From positions 1-5,998 of the forward strand of contig JBGQBN010000101.1 in the NCBI GenBank assembly GCA_041494805.1: a stretch of 5,998 nt of DNA. Reading direction: 5' to 3'. The notes beneath the pieces are model-generated. The model did no database searches. It saw only the letters and a list, made by a program, of their open reading frames with translations, and was not told where the DNA came from. The position numbers and the translations under genes were made by a program. The stretch is from JBGQBN01 sp041494805. Its GTDB lineage: Bacteria > Acidobacteriota > Terriglobia > Terriglobales > Acidobacteriaceae. Below, piece by piece: positions 1 to 5,986 of this stretch. Positions within the stretch are counted from its first letter, which is position 1; each line of letters begins with the position of its first letter.

Positions 1-1
1 G

Positions 2-610
2 GCCATGGTGGCGGCCATTGGCGCGGGGCTGCCGATTACCGAGCCCAGCGGCAATATGGTGGTGGATATCGGCGGCGGCACTACCGACATCGCAGTGATT
101 TCGCTCAGCGGTATCGTCTATTCGCGTTCCGTGCGCATGGCCGGCAACCAGATGGATGAAGCCATCATGAATTACCTCAAGCGGAAATATAACCTGCTGG
201 TGGGTGAGCGCACGGCGGAACAGATCAAGATGGAAATTGGAAGCGCGTATCCGCTGGACAAGCCTTTGACCATGGAGATCAAGGGACGCAACCTGATCGA
301 AGGCGTGCCCAAGACGATCACCGTGGACGACAGCGAAATTCGTGAGGCGCTGAGCGAGTGCGTTTCCACCATCATGAATGCGATTCGCGTGGCCCTGGAA
401 CGAACCCCTCCGGAACTTTCCGCCGACATCAGCGATCGTGGCATTGTATTGACCGGGGGTGGCGCGCTGGTGAAGAATCTGGACAAACGCATCCGCGAGG
501 AAACCGGGTTGCCGGTCTCGATCGCCGACGATCCACTGTGCAGTGTGGTGCTCGGTACCGGCAAAATGCTGAGCGATTTCAAGCTGCTGCGGAAGATTTC
601 GATTGAGTAA
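2..610 (+). CDS. mreB: Rod-shape-determining protein MreB, C-terminal part (5' end cut by window)
   Basis: This is the C-terminal ~202 residues of the bacterial actin homologue MreB, an ATP-binding filament that lies under the inner membrane and orients the lateral cell-wall synthesis complex. The reading frame is already open at base 2, and the ATG at base 5 is an internal Met: the text resembles MreB from roughly residue 140 onwards, so about 140 N-terminal residues lie outside the window. Visible actin-fold signatures are the second phosphate loop DIGGGTTD (residues 21-28 counted from the ATG at 5), the conserved stretch RNLIEGVP, the PPELSADI segment, and the adenosine-binding loop GIVLTGGGAL near residue 146. 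It ends with TAA at 608-610. It is the first visible gene of the mreB-mreC-mreD-mrdA-rodA cluster and is separated from mreC by a 121-base repeat-bearing spacer. Identity is near certain; completeness cannot be judged. Confidence 0.97.
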   Translation, partial: AMVAAIGAGLPITEPSGNMVVDIGGGTTDIAVISLSGIVYSRSVRMAGNQMDEAIMNYLKRKYNLLVGERTAEQIKMEIGSAYPLDKPLTMEIKGRNLIEGVPKTITVDDSEIREALSECVSTIMNAIRVALERTPPELSADISDRGIVLTGGGALVKNLDKRIREETGLPVSIADDPLCSVVLGTGKMLSDFKLLRKISIE

Positions 611-631
611 CAGTTTCCAGTTTCTGGTTTC
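611..631 (+). repeat. CAGTTTC heptamer array, left arm of inverted pair
   Basis: Immediately after the mreB stop codon come three heptamers in register: CAGTTTC (611-617), CAGTTTC (618-624) and TGGTTTC (625-631). The array pairs with the inverted array ending at 720: 611-631 against 700-720 matches at 19 of 21 positions, and one of the two mismatches (628 with 703) would be a U-G wobble in RNA. The unit is seven bases and the run is non-coding. Confidence 0.8.
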
Positions 632-692
632 TTCCGCGTGAAATGTGCTGTGAACCGGAACCACAGAAATCCATGGCCCATGGCCGTGTCTG

Positions 693-720
693 GGAACCTG
701 AAGCCAGAAACTGGAACCTG
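693..720 (-). repeat. CAGTTTC heptamer array, right arm of inverted pair
   Basis: Read on the minus strand from 720 downwards, this stretch is four heptamers: CAGGTTC, CAGTTTC, TGGCTTC and AGGTTCC. The first three are in register with the array at 611-631, so a transcript could form a 21-bp stem closing a loop of about 68 bases. The loop contains the near-palindrome CCATGGCCCATGG at 671-683. The right arm ends 11 bases before the mreC start codon, in the place where a ribosome binding site would be expected. Confidence 0.8.
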
Positions 721-731
721 AGTCTGGTGCC

Positions 732-2018
732 ATGGAGAACATCATTACCCGCTACCGCAACGTCACCGTCCTGGTGGCGATTTTGTTTGCCCAAGTGCTG
801 GGGCTGGCGGTGCAGGTCAAGCGCTCGACCGAAAACGAATCCAGCCGCCTGATCCGGATCTGGACCATCGATGCGGTGGCTCCCCTGGAGAAGGGTATCG
901 TCTGGATTCAGAGCAGCACCGTCAATCTCTGGCACAACTACTTCTATCTGCGCGGAGTGCGGCAGGAAAATCGCGACCTGAAACAAGAGATCCAGCGCCT
1001 GCGCCTGGACCAGGCACGTCTGAATGGAGACGCGGAGCAAGCGCGCCGGTTGCAGGCGCTCCTGGGGTTCAAAGAGCGCTTCATCTCGCAAACCGTGGCC
1101 GCGCAGGTGATCGGCTCCAGTGGCAGCGAGCAATCACGCTCGATACTGATCGATAAAGGGGAACGGGACGGGATCAAGCCCGACATGGCAGTGATTACCG
1201 TCGACGGCATCGTGGGCAAGGTGCTGCGCGTCTATAACAACTCGACCTCGCAGGTGCTGCTGATTGACGACCAGAGCAGCGGGGTGGGAGCGATCCTGGA
1301 GAAAACGCGGGTTCAGGGAGTGCTGCGGGGCACACCGGCCGGCGAAGTCGCCCTGGAAAAGATCATGGCGGACGAAGCCGTGCAGCCCGGGGAAAAGGTG
1401 CTGACCAGCGGTGGGGATCAGATCTTCCTCAAAGGTTTGCCGGTGGGTACAGTGGAGAGAGTTGCCAAGGGTCAAGATTCGTTTCTCAACATTTGGGTCA
1501 AGCCGGCCACCAATCTGAGCAAGCTGGAAGAAGTGCTGGTGATCACGAAGACAGAAGAAAAGGTGCCGTCCATGGCCGAGACCGGTCCGGTGCGCGCCGC
1601 AGACATCATGGCGCAGCGGTTGCCTTCGGTGCCGGACAAGCCGGCGGACGATGCCAAGCCGGGTGCCGCAACTGCGGCAGGGACGAGCCCAAGACTCGTG
1701 AAAACGCCACCCAAGCCAGATGGGCCAGCAACGACGAAGCCCCAGCCGGGTGCGAATGCAGGGTTGACTTCGAGCCAGCCGGCGGGAAATAGCACGACCG
1801 AGACGAAACCGGCCAGTCGACCGGTCGCGGTGAAGCCCGCAACGGAGCAAAAGCCCGCGCCCCCGGCACCGAAGGTCTCGGAAAAGACGACGAAGCCGGC
1901 AGCCACCGAGCCCAAGCCCCAGACGGCGCCGAGCCAGACTCTCCCGACCAAGGCCGCGCCGACCCAGACTGTGCCGACCCAGACCCCACCCGTACCGCCG
2001 GAGGACAAACCGCAATAG
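732..2018 (+). CDS. mreC: Rod-shape-determining protein MreC with long proline-rich C-terminal tail
   Basis: MreC is an inner-membrane protein whose periplasmic part oligomerises and binds and activates PBP2, linking MreB filaments to wall synthesis. The 428-residue product shows a short cytoplasmic N-terminus, one membrane segment at about residues 11-29, a predicted coiled coil at about 72-112 (GVRQENRDLKQEIQRLR region), and the two-part beta-barrel MreC core at about 120-275, with typical segments SILIDKGERDGIKPDMAV, GIVGKV, VLLIDDQSSGVGA and VLTSGGDQIF. The core alone matches the usual MreC length of about 280. Residues 276-428 form an extra tail with about 33 prolines, ten KP dipeptides, and no aromatic residue or cysteine. 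The ATG at 732 is chosen because it gives the standard short N-terminus before the membrane segment; no clear Shine-Dalgarno precedes it. The TAG at 2016-2018 is one base before the mreD GTG, implying co-translation. The tail is in the same frame as the core, so I see no frameshift. Confidence 0.95.
   Translation: MENIITRYRNVTVLVAILFAQVLGLAVQVKRSTENESSRLIRIWTIDAVAPLEKGIVWIQSSTVNLWHNYFYLRGVRQENRDLKQEIQRLRLDQARLNGDAEQARRLQALLGFKERFISQTVAAQVIGSSGSEQSRSILIDKGERDGIKPDMAVITVDGIVGKVLRVYNNSTSQVLLIDDQSSGVGAILEKTRVQGVLRGTPAGEVALEKIMADEAVQPGEKVLTSGGDQIFLKGLPVGTVERVAKGQDSFLNIWVKPATNLSKLEEVLVITKTEEKVPSMAETGPVRAADIMAQRLPSVPDKPADDAKPGAATAAGTSPRLVKTPPKPDGPATTKPQPGANAGLTSSQPAGNSTTETKPASRPVAVKPATEQKPAPPAPKVSEKTTKPAATEPKPQTAPSQTLPTKAAPTQTVPTQTPPVPPEDKPQ
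2000..2005 (+). promoter_or_regulatory. Probable Shine-Dalgarno for mreD
   Basis: GGAGGA lies inside the last codons of mreC, 14 bases before the GTG at 2020. The spacing is longer than ideal, but it is the only purine-rich SD-like site near this start and supports the GTG over the next in-frame ATG at 2098, which would delete most of the first membrane segment. Confidence 0.5.
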
Positions 2019-2019
2019 C

Positions 2020-2538
2020 GTGCCCGTCACTTACACATCCCAGGAGCAGATCGAGGTTTACCGGTTCCCGCTTCCGGTAGCCATCCTTGTGCCTCTGATG
2101 GCCCTGTTTCTGCAGGCGTTCGTGCCCTTGCGGATTCCTTTCTTCAGCATTCTTGATCTTCCGCTCCTAGTGGTGATTTTCTTTGCCGTAGCGCGGCGCA
2201 GCCCGGTCACAGGGCTGCTTACGGGAGCAGCGATTGGGCTGTTGCAGGATGCGCTTACCCATCATCCCCTGGGCGTATACGGAATCGCGAAAACCGTTGT
2301 GGGTTACGGGGCGTCCTCGTTGGGAGTAAAGCTGGACGTGGAAAATGCCGGTGCCCGCCTGCTGGTGACGCTGTTTTTCTATGTCGTCCACGAGATCGTG
2401 TATTTCACGGTGGCGCGCGGACTGGTGGGGCTGACGCTGCAGTGGAGCTGGGTTCATGAGCTAGGCTCCGCCCTGGCCAACGCGGTGCTGGCCGTGGTGC
2501 TGTTTTTCTTTCTGGACCGGTTCAAGCAGAGAACTTGA
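2020..2538 (+). CDS. mreD: Rod-shape-determining protein MreD
   Basis: MreD is a small polytopic inner-membrane protein of the elongasome that partners MreC and tunes PBP2 activation. The 172-residue product is within the usual family size. About six hydrophobic stretches can be seen, around residues 16-36, 42-58, 62-80, 87-103, 112-132 and 148-166. The family-typical segment GLLTGAAIGLLQDALTHH, followed by PLGVYGIAKTVVGY, occupies about residues 65-96. The protein ends in a short basic cytoplasmic tail (DRFKQRT). The start is a GTG one base after the mreC stop, and starting there keeps the first membrane helix intact, so translational coupling to mreC is likely. The call rests on hydropathy, this motif and gene order, because MreD sequences diverge strongly between phyla. 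Confidence 0.93.
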   Translation: MPVTYTSQEQIEVYRFPLPVAILVPLMALFLQAFVPLRIPFFSILDLPLLVVIFFAVARRSPVTGLLTGAAIGLLQDALTHHPLGVYGIAKTVVGYGASSLGVKLDVENAGARLLVTLFFYVVHEIVYFTVARGLVGLTLQWSWVHELGSALANAVLAVVLFFFLDRFKQRT

Positions 2539-2550
2539 GGGCAGGCGTTA

Positions 2551-2573
2551 GTCGTCGGTTGTCAGACGTCAGG
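2551..2573 (-). repeat. GACNGAC heptamer array, left arm of inverted pair
   Basis: Shortly after the mreD stop, the + strand reads GTC, GTCGGTT (2554-2560), GTCAGAC (2561-2567), GTCAGG (2568-2573). On the minus strand these are degenerate copies of the GACNGAC heptamer. With flanking bases, 2549-2575 is complementary to 2712-2745: nine perfect pairs at the inner end, then a gap of one heptamer on the right arm, then about 15 of 18 matches. Confidence 0.7.
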
Positions 2574-2712
2574 AAACTCCAACCGGCATGTCCTTGGGTC
2601 ACCAACGGTAGTAATTCCCCGGCACACGCACCAGGTTTACAATGAAGTTAACCTCGAGCAGTTTGTCCGGGCGGATTTGCCCCGATTCGTGAAAGTTCGT
2701 GCGCGATTCCGT

Positions 2713-2740
2713 TCCTGACGACCGACGACTGACGACCGAC
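2713..2740 (+). repeat. GACNGAC heptamer array upstream of mrdA
   Basis: Units are TCCTGAC (2713-2719, degenerate), GACCGAC (2720-2726), GACTGAC (2727-2733) and GACCGAC (2734-2740). The array ends 10 bases before the mrdA ATG and is the right arm of an inverted pair with 2551-2573. The 17 bases at 2720-2736 are identical to 4788-4804 upstream of rodA. No Shine-Dalgarno sequence is visible between the array and the start codon. Confidence 0.8.
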
Positions 2741-2750
2741 CACTAAATTC

Positions 2751-4715
2751 ATGTTTGGCCGCGACGAAAAAATTTCGCCTGTCCGCTTGACCTCGGTGCA
2801 ATACATTATCCTCGCCATTTTCCTGGTTCTGGCTTATAAGCTGTGGCAGCTGCAGGTCATCCAGAGCGACTTTTACGCCATCCAGGCAGAGAAGAACTAC
2901 ATCCGTAACGTGCCCATTCTGGCGCCGCGGGGCAAGATCCTGGATCGCGAAGGGCGGATCATCGTCGATAACTATCCCTCGTTTACGGCGCTGCTGCTGC
3001 GCGATTCGTCACGCGACCTCACCGCGGACGCAGATCTCATCGCTCAAGGGCTGCACCTGGATGCGCAGGAAGTGCGCGACCGCATCCGCAAGTTTGCCTC
3101 CGTGCCGCAGTACCAGCCGATCTATCTCAAGGACGACATTACGCCTGACGAACTGGCATTCATCGAGGCCCATCGTAATGAGTTGCCGGAACTCGATACC
3201 ATCATGGCCCACCGGCGGCTGTACCCGCGCAACGGATTCATGGCCCACCTGATCGGCTACGTGGGCGAAGTTAGCGAACAGATGCTCAACCAGCCGCGCT
3301 TTGAGTTCTATAACCCTGGTGATGTGGTGGGGAAGTCGGGCGTGGAGCTGGAATACAACCAGATTCTGATGGGCAAGAACGGCTCTCGACAGGCGGTGGT
3401 GAACAGCCACGGCAAAGAGGTGAAGCAACTGGAGGAGAAGCAGGCGGAAGCCGGCAGGCAGCTCAAGCTGACCGTGGACATCGACCTGCAGATTGCCGCG
3501 GAGCAGGCGCTGGAGGGGAAAAACGGAGCCATTGTCGCCATGAACCCGCGCAATGGTGAGATTCTGGCCATGGTGAGCCGGCCCACGTTCGACCCCAACG
3601 ATTTTGCCGTGCGCATCTCGCGCGATGAGTGGAGCAAGCTGGTCAACGACGACGATCACCCGCTGTTAAACAAGGCGATCCAGGCGCAGCTGGCGCCGGG
3701 CTCGGTGTTCAAGATCATCACGGCGACGGCCGGCCTGCAGGAGGGCATCGCGCAGGATATGCATGTGATCTGCAACGGCGGGGCCACGTTTTACGGACGT
3801 TATTTCAAATGCTGGATCGCGGCTGAGCACCGCACCCACGGCTTCGTGGAGATCAGCAGGGCGATCTATCAGTCCTGCGACGTTTTTTTTTACACGCTGG
3901 CGGAGAAACTGGGTATTCAGCGGATTGCCAAGTACGCCACCGCCTTCGGATTGGGCCAGAAAACGCAAATCGATCTTCCCCAGGAAGCGAGCGGCGTGAT
4001 GCCGTCGGAAGAGTGGAAGATCCGCAACTTCAAGCAGAAGTGGTACGCCGGCGAAACCATTTCCGTCGGCATCGGGCAGGGAGCGGTGGCAGTTACTCCC
4101 ATTCAACTGGCACGCGCCATCGGGGGGATCGCCAGCGGTGGAGTCATGCACCGTCCTCACGTGGCGTTTCCCGAGCAGCTACCGCCGAACGTGGTGCCGG
4201 CGGCGGCTCCGTCCGCGGATGAAGTCAAGGTTCCGATTGATCCCAAAAACTGGGAAATCATCACCGATGCTATGGCGAATGTGCCCTCGGCGCTCGGGAC
4301 GGCAGGCAGTGCGCATCTGCAGGGGATCGATTTTGCCGGCAAGACAGGGAGTGCGCAGACCATCAGCAACATGGCCAAGGCGAAAGTGGTCAATGGCAAA
4401 TCGAAGTTCAAGGATAATGCCTGGTTTGTGGGGGTCACGCCCAGACGAAACCCGGAGATTGTGGTGGCGGTGTTGTTTGAAGGCGGGGAGCACGGGCAGT
4501 TCGCCGCTCGCATTGCCGCGCAGGTGATCAAGGCGTACGTGGACAAACAGCGCCGCCTGCCGACCAAGGTTGCGAAGGGAGCCGGCAAGGTCGAAGTGGG
4601 GGCAGTATGGAATGCTCCCGATGGGGACGGTGAGACGCTCCGCAGTGGGCACTTCCTGCTGCATGGGCGCAAGGCCAGGCTTCCGTTGGCCACCGCGGCG
4701 CGTGGCTTGGAATAA
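2751..4715 (+). CDS. mrdA: Penicillin-binding protein 2 (elongasome class B transpeptidase)
   Basis: PBP2 crosslinks new glycan strands during cylindrical growth and is the partner of RodA and MreC. It is a bitopic inner-membrane protein with its catalytic domain in the periplasm. The 654-residue product is a normal length for the family. Visible in order: a short cytoplasmic N-terminus; a membrane anchor at about 17-36; the pedestal (dimerisation) domain at about 53-225 with the conserved PRGKILDREGR at 59-69 and GKSGVELEYN at 194-203; and the transpeptidase domain at about 255-595. Active-site motifs are all present: SVFK at 318-321 (nucleophile S318, K321), SCD at 375-377 as the S-x-N equivalent, and KTGS at 531-534. 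The final ~55 residues are a basic, probably flexible tail. The ATG at 2751 gives the expected short cytoplasmic leader but lacks a Shine-Dalgarno. A run of nine T at 3893-3901 follows the SCD codons. Motifs, anchor and position before rodA separate it from the divisome homologue FtsI. Confidence 0.97.
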   Translation: MFGRDEKISPVRLTSVQYIILAIFLVLAYKLWQLQVIQSDFYAIQAEKNYIRNVPILAPRGKILDREGRIIVDNYPSFTALLLRDSSRDLTADADLIAQGLHLDAQEVRDRIRKFASVPQYQPIYLKDDITPDELAFIEAHRNELPELDTIMAHRRLYPRNGFMAHLIGYVGEVSEQMLNQPRFEFYNPGDVVGKSGVELEYNQILMGKNGSRQAVVNSHGKEVKQLEEKQAEAGRQLKLTVDIDLQIAAEQALEGKNGAIVAMNPRNGEILAMVSRPTFDPNDFAVRISRDEWSKLVNDDDHPLLNKAIQAQLAPGSVFKIITATAGLQEGIAQDMHVICNGGATFYGRYFKCWIAAEHRTHGFVEISRAIYQSCDVFFYTLAEKLGIQRIAKYATAFGLGQKTQIDLPQEASGVMPSEEWKIRNFKQKWYAGETISVGIGQGAVAVTPIQLARAIGGIASGGVMHRPHVAFPEQLPPNVVPAAAPSADEVKVPIDPKNWEIITDAMANVPSALGTAGSAHLQGIDFAGKTGSAQTISNMAKAKVVNGKSKFKDNAWFVGVTPRRNPEIVVAVLFEGGEHGQFAARIAAQVIKAYVDKQRRLPTKVAKGAGKVEVGAVWNAPDGDGETLRSGHFLLHGRKARLPLATAARGLE

Positions 4716-4718
4716 GCC

Positions 4719-4750
4719 CAGTTTCGAGTTCGCAGTTCCCGGTTCTCAGT
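4719..4750 (+). repeat. CAGTTTC-type heptamer array between mrdA and rodA
   Basis: Four degenerate heptamers follow the mrdA stop: CAGTTTC (4719-4725), GAGTTCG (4726-4732), CAGTTCC (4733-4739), CGGTTCT (4740-4746), and a partial CAGT. The first is identical to the heptamers at 611-624, so this belongs to the family found between mreB and mreC. No inverted partner is visible in this spacer. Confidence 0.7.
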
Positions 4751-4787
4751 GAGTGGAAGGAATGGCAGACAGACTAAAGGACAGCAA

Positions 4788-4814
4788 GACCGACGACTGA
4801 CGACGGACGACTGA
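4788..4814 (+). repeat. GACNGAC heptamer array abutting the rodA start
   Basis: Units are GACCGAC (4788-4794), GACTGAC (4795-4801), GACGGAC (4802-4808) and a partial GACTGA (4809-4814), whose last A is the first base of the rodA ATG. The first 17 bases are identical to 2720-2736 upstream of mrdA. The array occupies the whole ribosome-binding region of rodA. Confidence 0.8.
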
Positions 4815-5899
4815 TGTCAAGATACGTTTCATTCCGCGATTTTGACTGGGTGCTCTTGATCTTTGTGCTGCTCCTCTGCGCCCTGGGAGTGATGGAGATC
4901 CGCAGCGCCACCGCGCACACCAAGTTTGCCGGCGCGCACCTGAAGCAGGTCTACTGGATCGCCGCCGGCGTCGCCGGCATGTTCGTGGTGAGTTTTCTGA
5001 ACTACCAGGCTCTGCTGGATCGGGTGCACTGGCTGTATATCGTCGCCGTGGCTTCATTGATCGTGGTACTGATTTTCGGGCAGCGGTATCTGGGGGCGCG
5101 GCGCTGGGTCAAGATGCCCGGTGGAATCCACTTTCAGCCTTCGGAGTGGGTCAAGCTCATTCTGGTTCTCGCGGTGGCCAAGTATTTCGCTGATCTACAC
5201 CAGCGGGAGCTTTCCTGGCCGGATTTCTTCAAGGCCGGGCTCATGGTGGGCTTTCCCATGCTCCTGGTTTTGGGCCAGCCCGACCTGGGTACGGCGCTGA
5301 CCTATCTCCCGATTGCTGTGATGGGGTTATTTCTGGGAGGGCTGCGTTGGAAACAGGCAGTCACGGTAGTAGTGCTGGCCGGGCTGATGATGCCGCTGGC
5401 ATGGCACGGGCTCAAGGACTACCAGAAGGCGCGCCTCACCAGCTTCATGGAGCCGGAGGCGGACCGGCAAGGATCAGGCTACCAGGTGAACCAGTCGCTC
5501 ATTGCGGTGGGTTCGGGCGGCATTTGGGGCAGCAGTGCCGGGTCGCAGACCCACCTGGCGTTCCTACCGGTGCCGCAGACCGACTTTATCTTCGCGGCTT
5601 TTGCCGAAGAACATGGATTTGTAGGTGCATTGGGGGTGATGCTGCTATACTTTATTGTGCTGATGCGTTTGACGCAGAACGCGCAAACGGCGCCCGACCG
5701 CGCCGGCACGTTCGTGGTGATGGGGGTGGTGGCTGTGCTTAGCTTCCATGTCCTGGTCAACGTCGGTATGGTGGTCGGTTTTATGCCGGTCACCGGAATA
5801 CCCTTGCCGTTAATGAGTTATGGCGGGTCTTCCGTCCTGTTTATGTTTTTGGCGCTGGGCATTGTGATGAACGTCCGGATGCGCCGCTTCGTGAACTGA
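4814..5899 (+). CDS. rodA: RodA, SEDS-family peptidoglycan glycosyltransferase
   Basis: RodA is a polytopic inner-membrane enzyme that polymerises lipid II into glycan strands and works as a complex with PBP2. The 361-residue product is a typical length, with about ten hydrophobic segments (near 12-29, 48-62, 73-91, 112-125, 138-152, 155-172, 179-196, 265-284, 300-321 and 333-355). SEDS signatures are complete: RRWVKMPGGIHFQPSEWVKL at 96-115 with E111 and K114; GQPDLGTAL at 154-162; YQVNQSLIAVGSGGIWG in the large periplasmic loop at 223-239; PQTDFIFAAFAEEHGFVG at 254-271 with D257, the position of the essential aspartate in characterised RodA proteins; and GIPLPLMSYGGSS at 328-340. The preference for RodA over FtsW comes from the adjacent PBP2 and mre genes. 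The ATG at 4814 gives the standard N-terminus (RDFDWVLL) but has no Shine-Dalgarno. The TGA at 5897-5899 is the last coding signal I can support in the window. Confidence 0.97.
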   Translation: MSRYVSFRDFDWVLLIFVLLLCALGVMEIRSATAHTKFAGAHLKQVYWIAAGVAGMFVVSFLNYQALLDRVHWLYIVAVASLIVVLIFGQRYLGARRWVKMPGGIHFQPSEWVKLILVLAVAKYFADLHQRELSWPDFFKAGLMVGFPMLLVLGQPDLGTALTYLPIAVMGLFLGGLRWKQAVTVVVLAGLMMPLAWHGLKDYQKARLTSFMEPEADRQGSGYQVNQSLIAVGSGGIWGSSAGSQTHLAFLPVPQTDFIFAAFAEEHGFVGALGVMLLYFIVLMRLTQNAQTAPDRAGTFVVMGVVAVLSFHVLVNVGMVVGFMPVTGIPLPLMSYGGSSVLFMFLALGIVMNVRMRRFVN

Positions 5900-5927
5900 A
5901 GCAGGAGGAAGAAGGCAGGGAGAGTTT

Positions 5928-5946
5928 CCGCGCTTGCCATGCGCGG
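5928..5946 (+). terminator. Hairpin downstream of rodA (possible terminator)
   Basis: CCGCGC at 5928-5933 pairs perfectly with GCGCGG at 5941-5946 around a seven-base loop. It lies 28 bases after the rodA stop. It is followed by an A/T-rich stretch (about 5949-5961) but not by a T-run, so it does not meet the usual intrinsic terminator pattern on the + strand. It could be a transcript-end stabiliser, a weak terminator or chance. Confidence 0.35.
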
Positions 5947-5967
5947 CAGAAAATTAAGATTACGATC

Positions 5968-5986
5968 GCCCTCGCGTAAAGAGGGC
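5968..5986 (+). terminator. Second hairpin downstream of rodA (possible terminator)
   Basis: GCCCTC at 5968-5973 pairs perfectly with GAGGGC at 5981-5986 around a seven-base loop. No T-run follows on the + strand before the window ends. Read on the minus strand, it is followed within about 25 bases by a T-rich stretch, so it could serve a convergent transcript, but no such gene is visible here. Confidence 0.3.

Noticed and set aside
5..610. ATG at base 5 as the real mreB start
   Set aside because: The frame is open upstream, and the sequence at this point corresponds to the middle of MreB, just before the second phosphate-binding loop. The gene is cut by the window edge, not shortened.
643..852. 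Short + strand frame overlapping the mreB-mreC spacer and mreC start
   Set aside because: It runs through the inverted heptamer arrays and into mreC in another frame, and has no ribosome binding site or recognisable product.
1134..2030. Long minus-strand open frames opposite mreC (including 1472-2008)
   Set aside because: They are antisense shadows of a GC-rich, repetitive Pro/Lys/Ala/Thr-coding region. Their Arg/Gly- or Ser/Gly/Val-rich translations resemble no protein family, and the + strand frame encodes an intact MreC.
2636..2666. Possible promoter before mrdA starting with TTTACA at 2636-2641
   Set aside because: No acceptable -10 element follows at 16-18 bases, so a promoter cannot be supported from sequence.
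2642..2692. 16-codon frame starting at the ATG at about 2642
   Set aside because: Too short, no ribosome binding site and no recognisable peptide.
3009..4693. Minus-strand open frames opposite mrdA
   Set aside because: The sense strand encodes PBP2 with every active-site motif across the same span; the antisense products have low-complexity composition and no recognisable domain.
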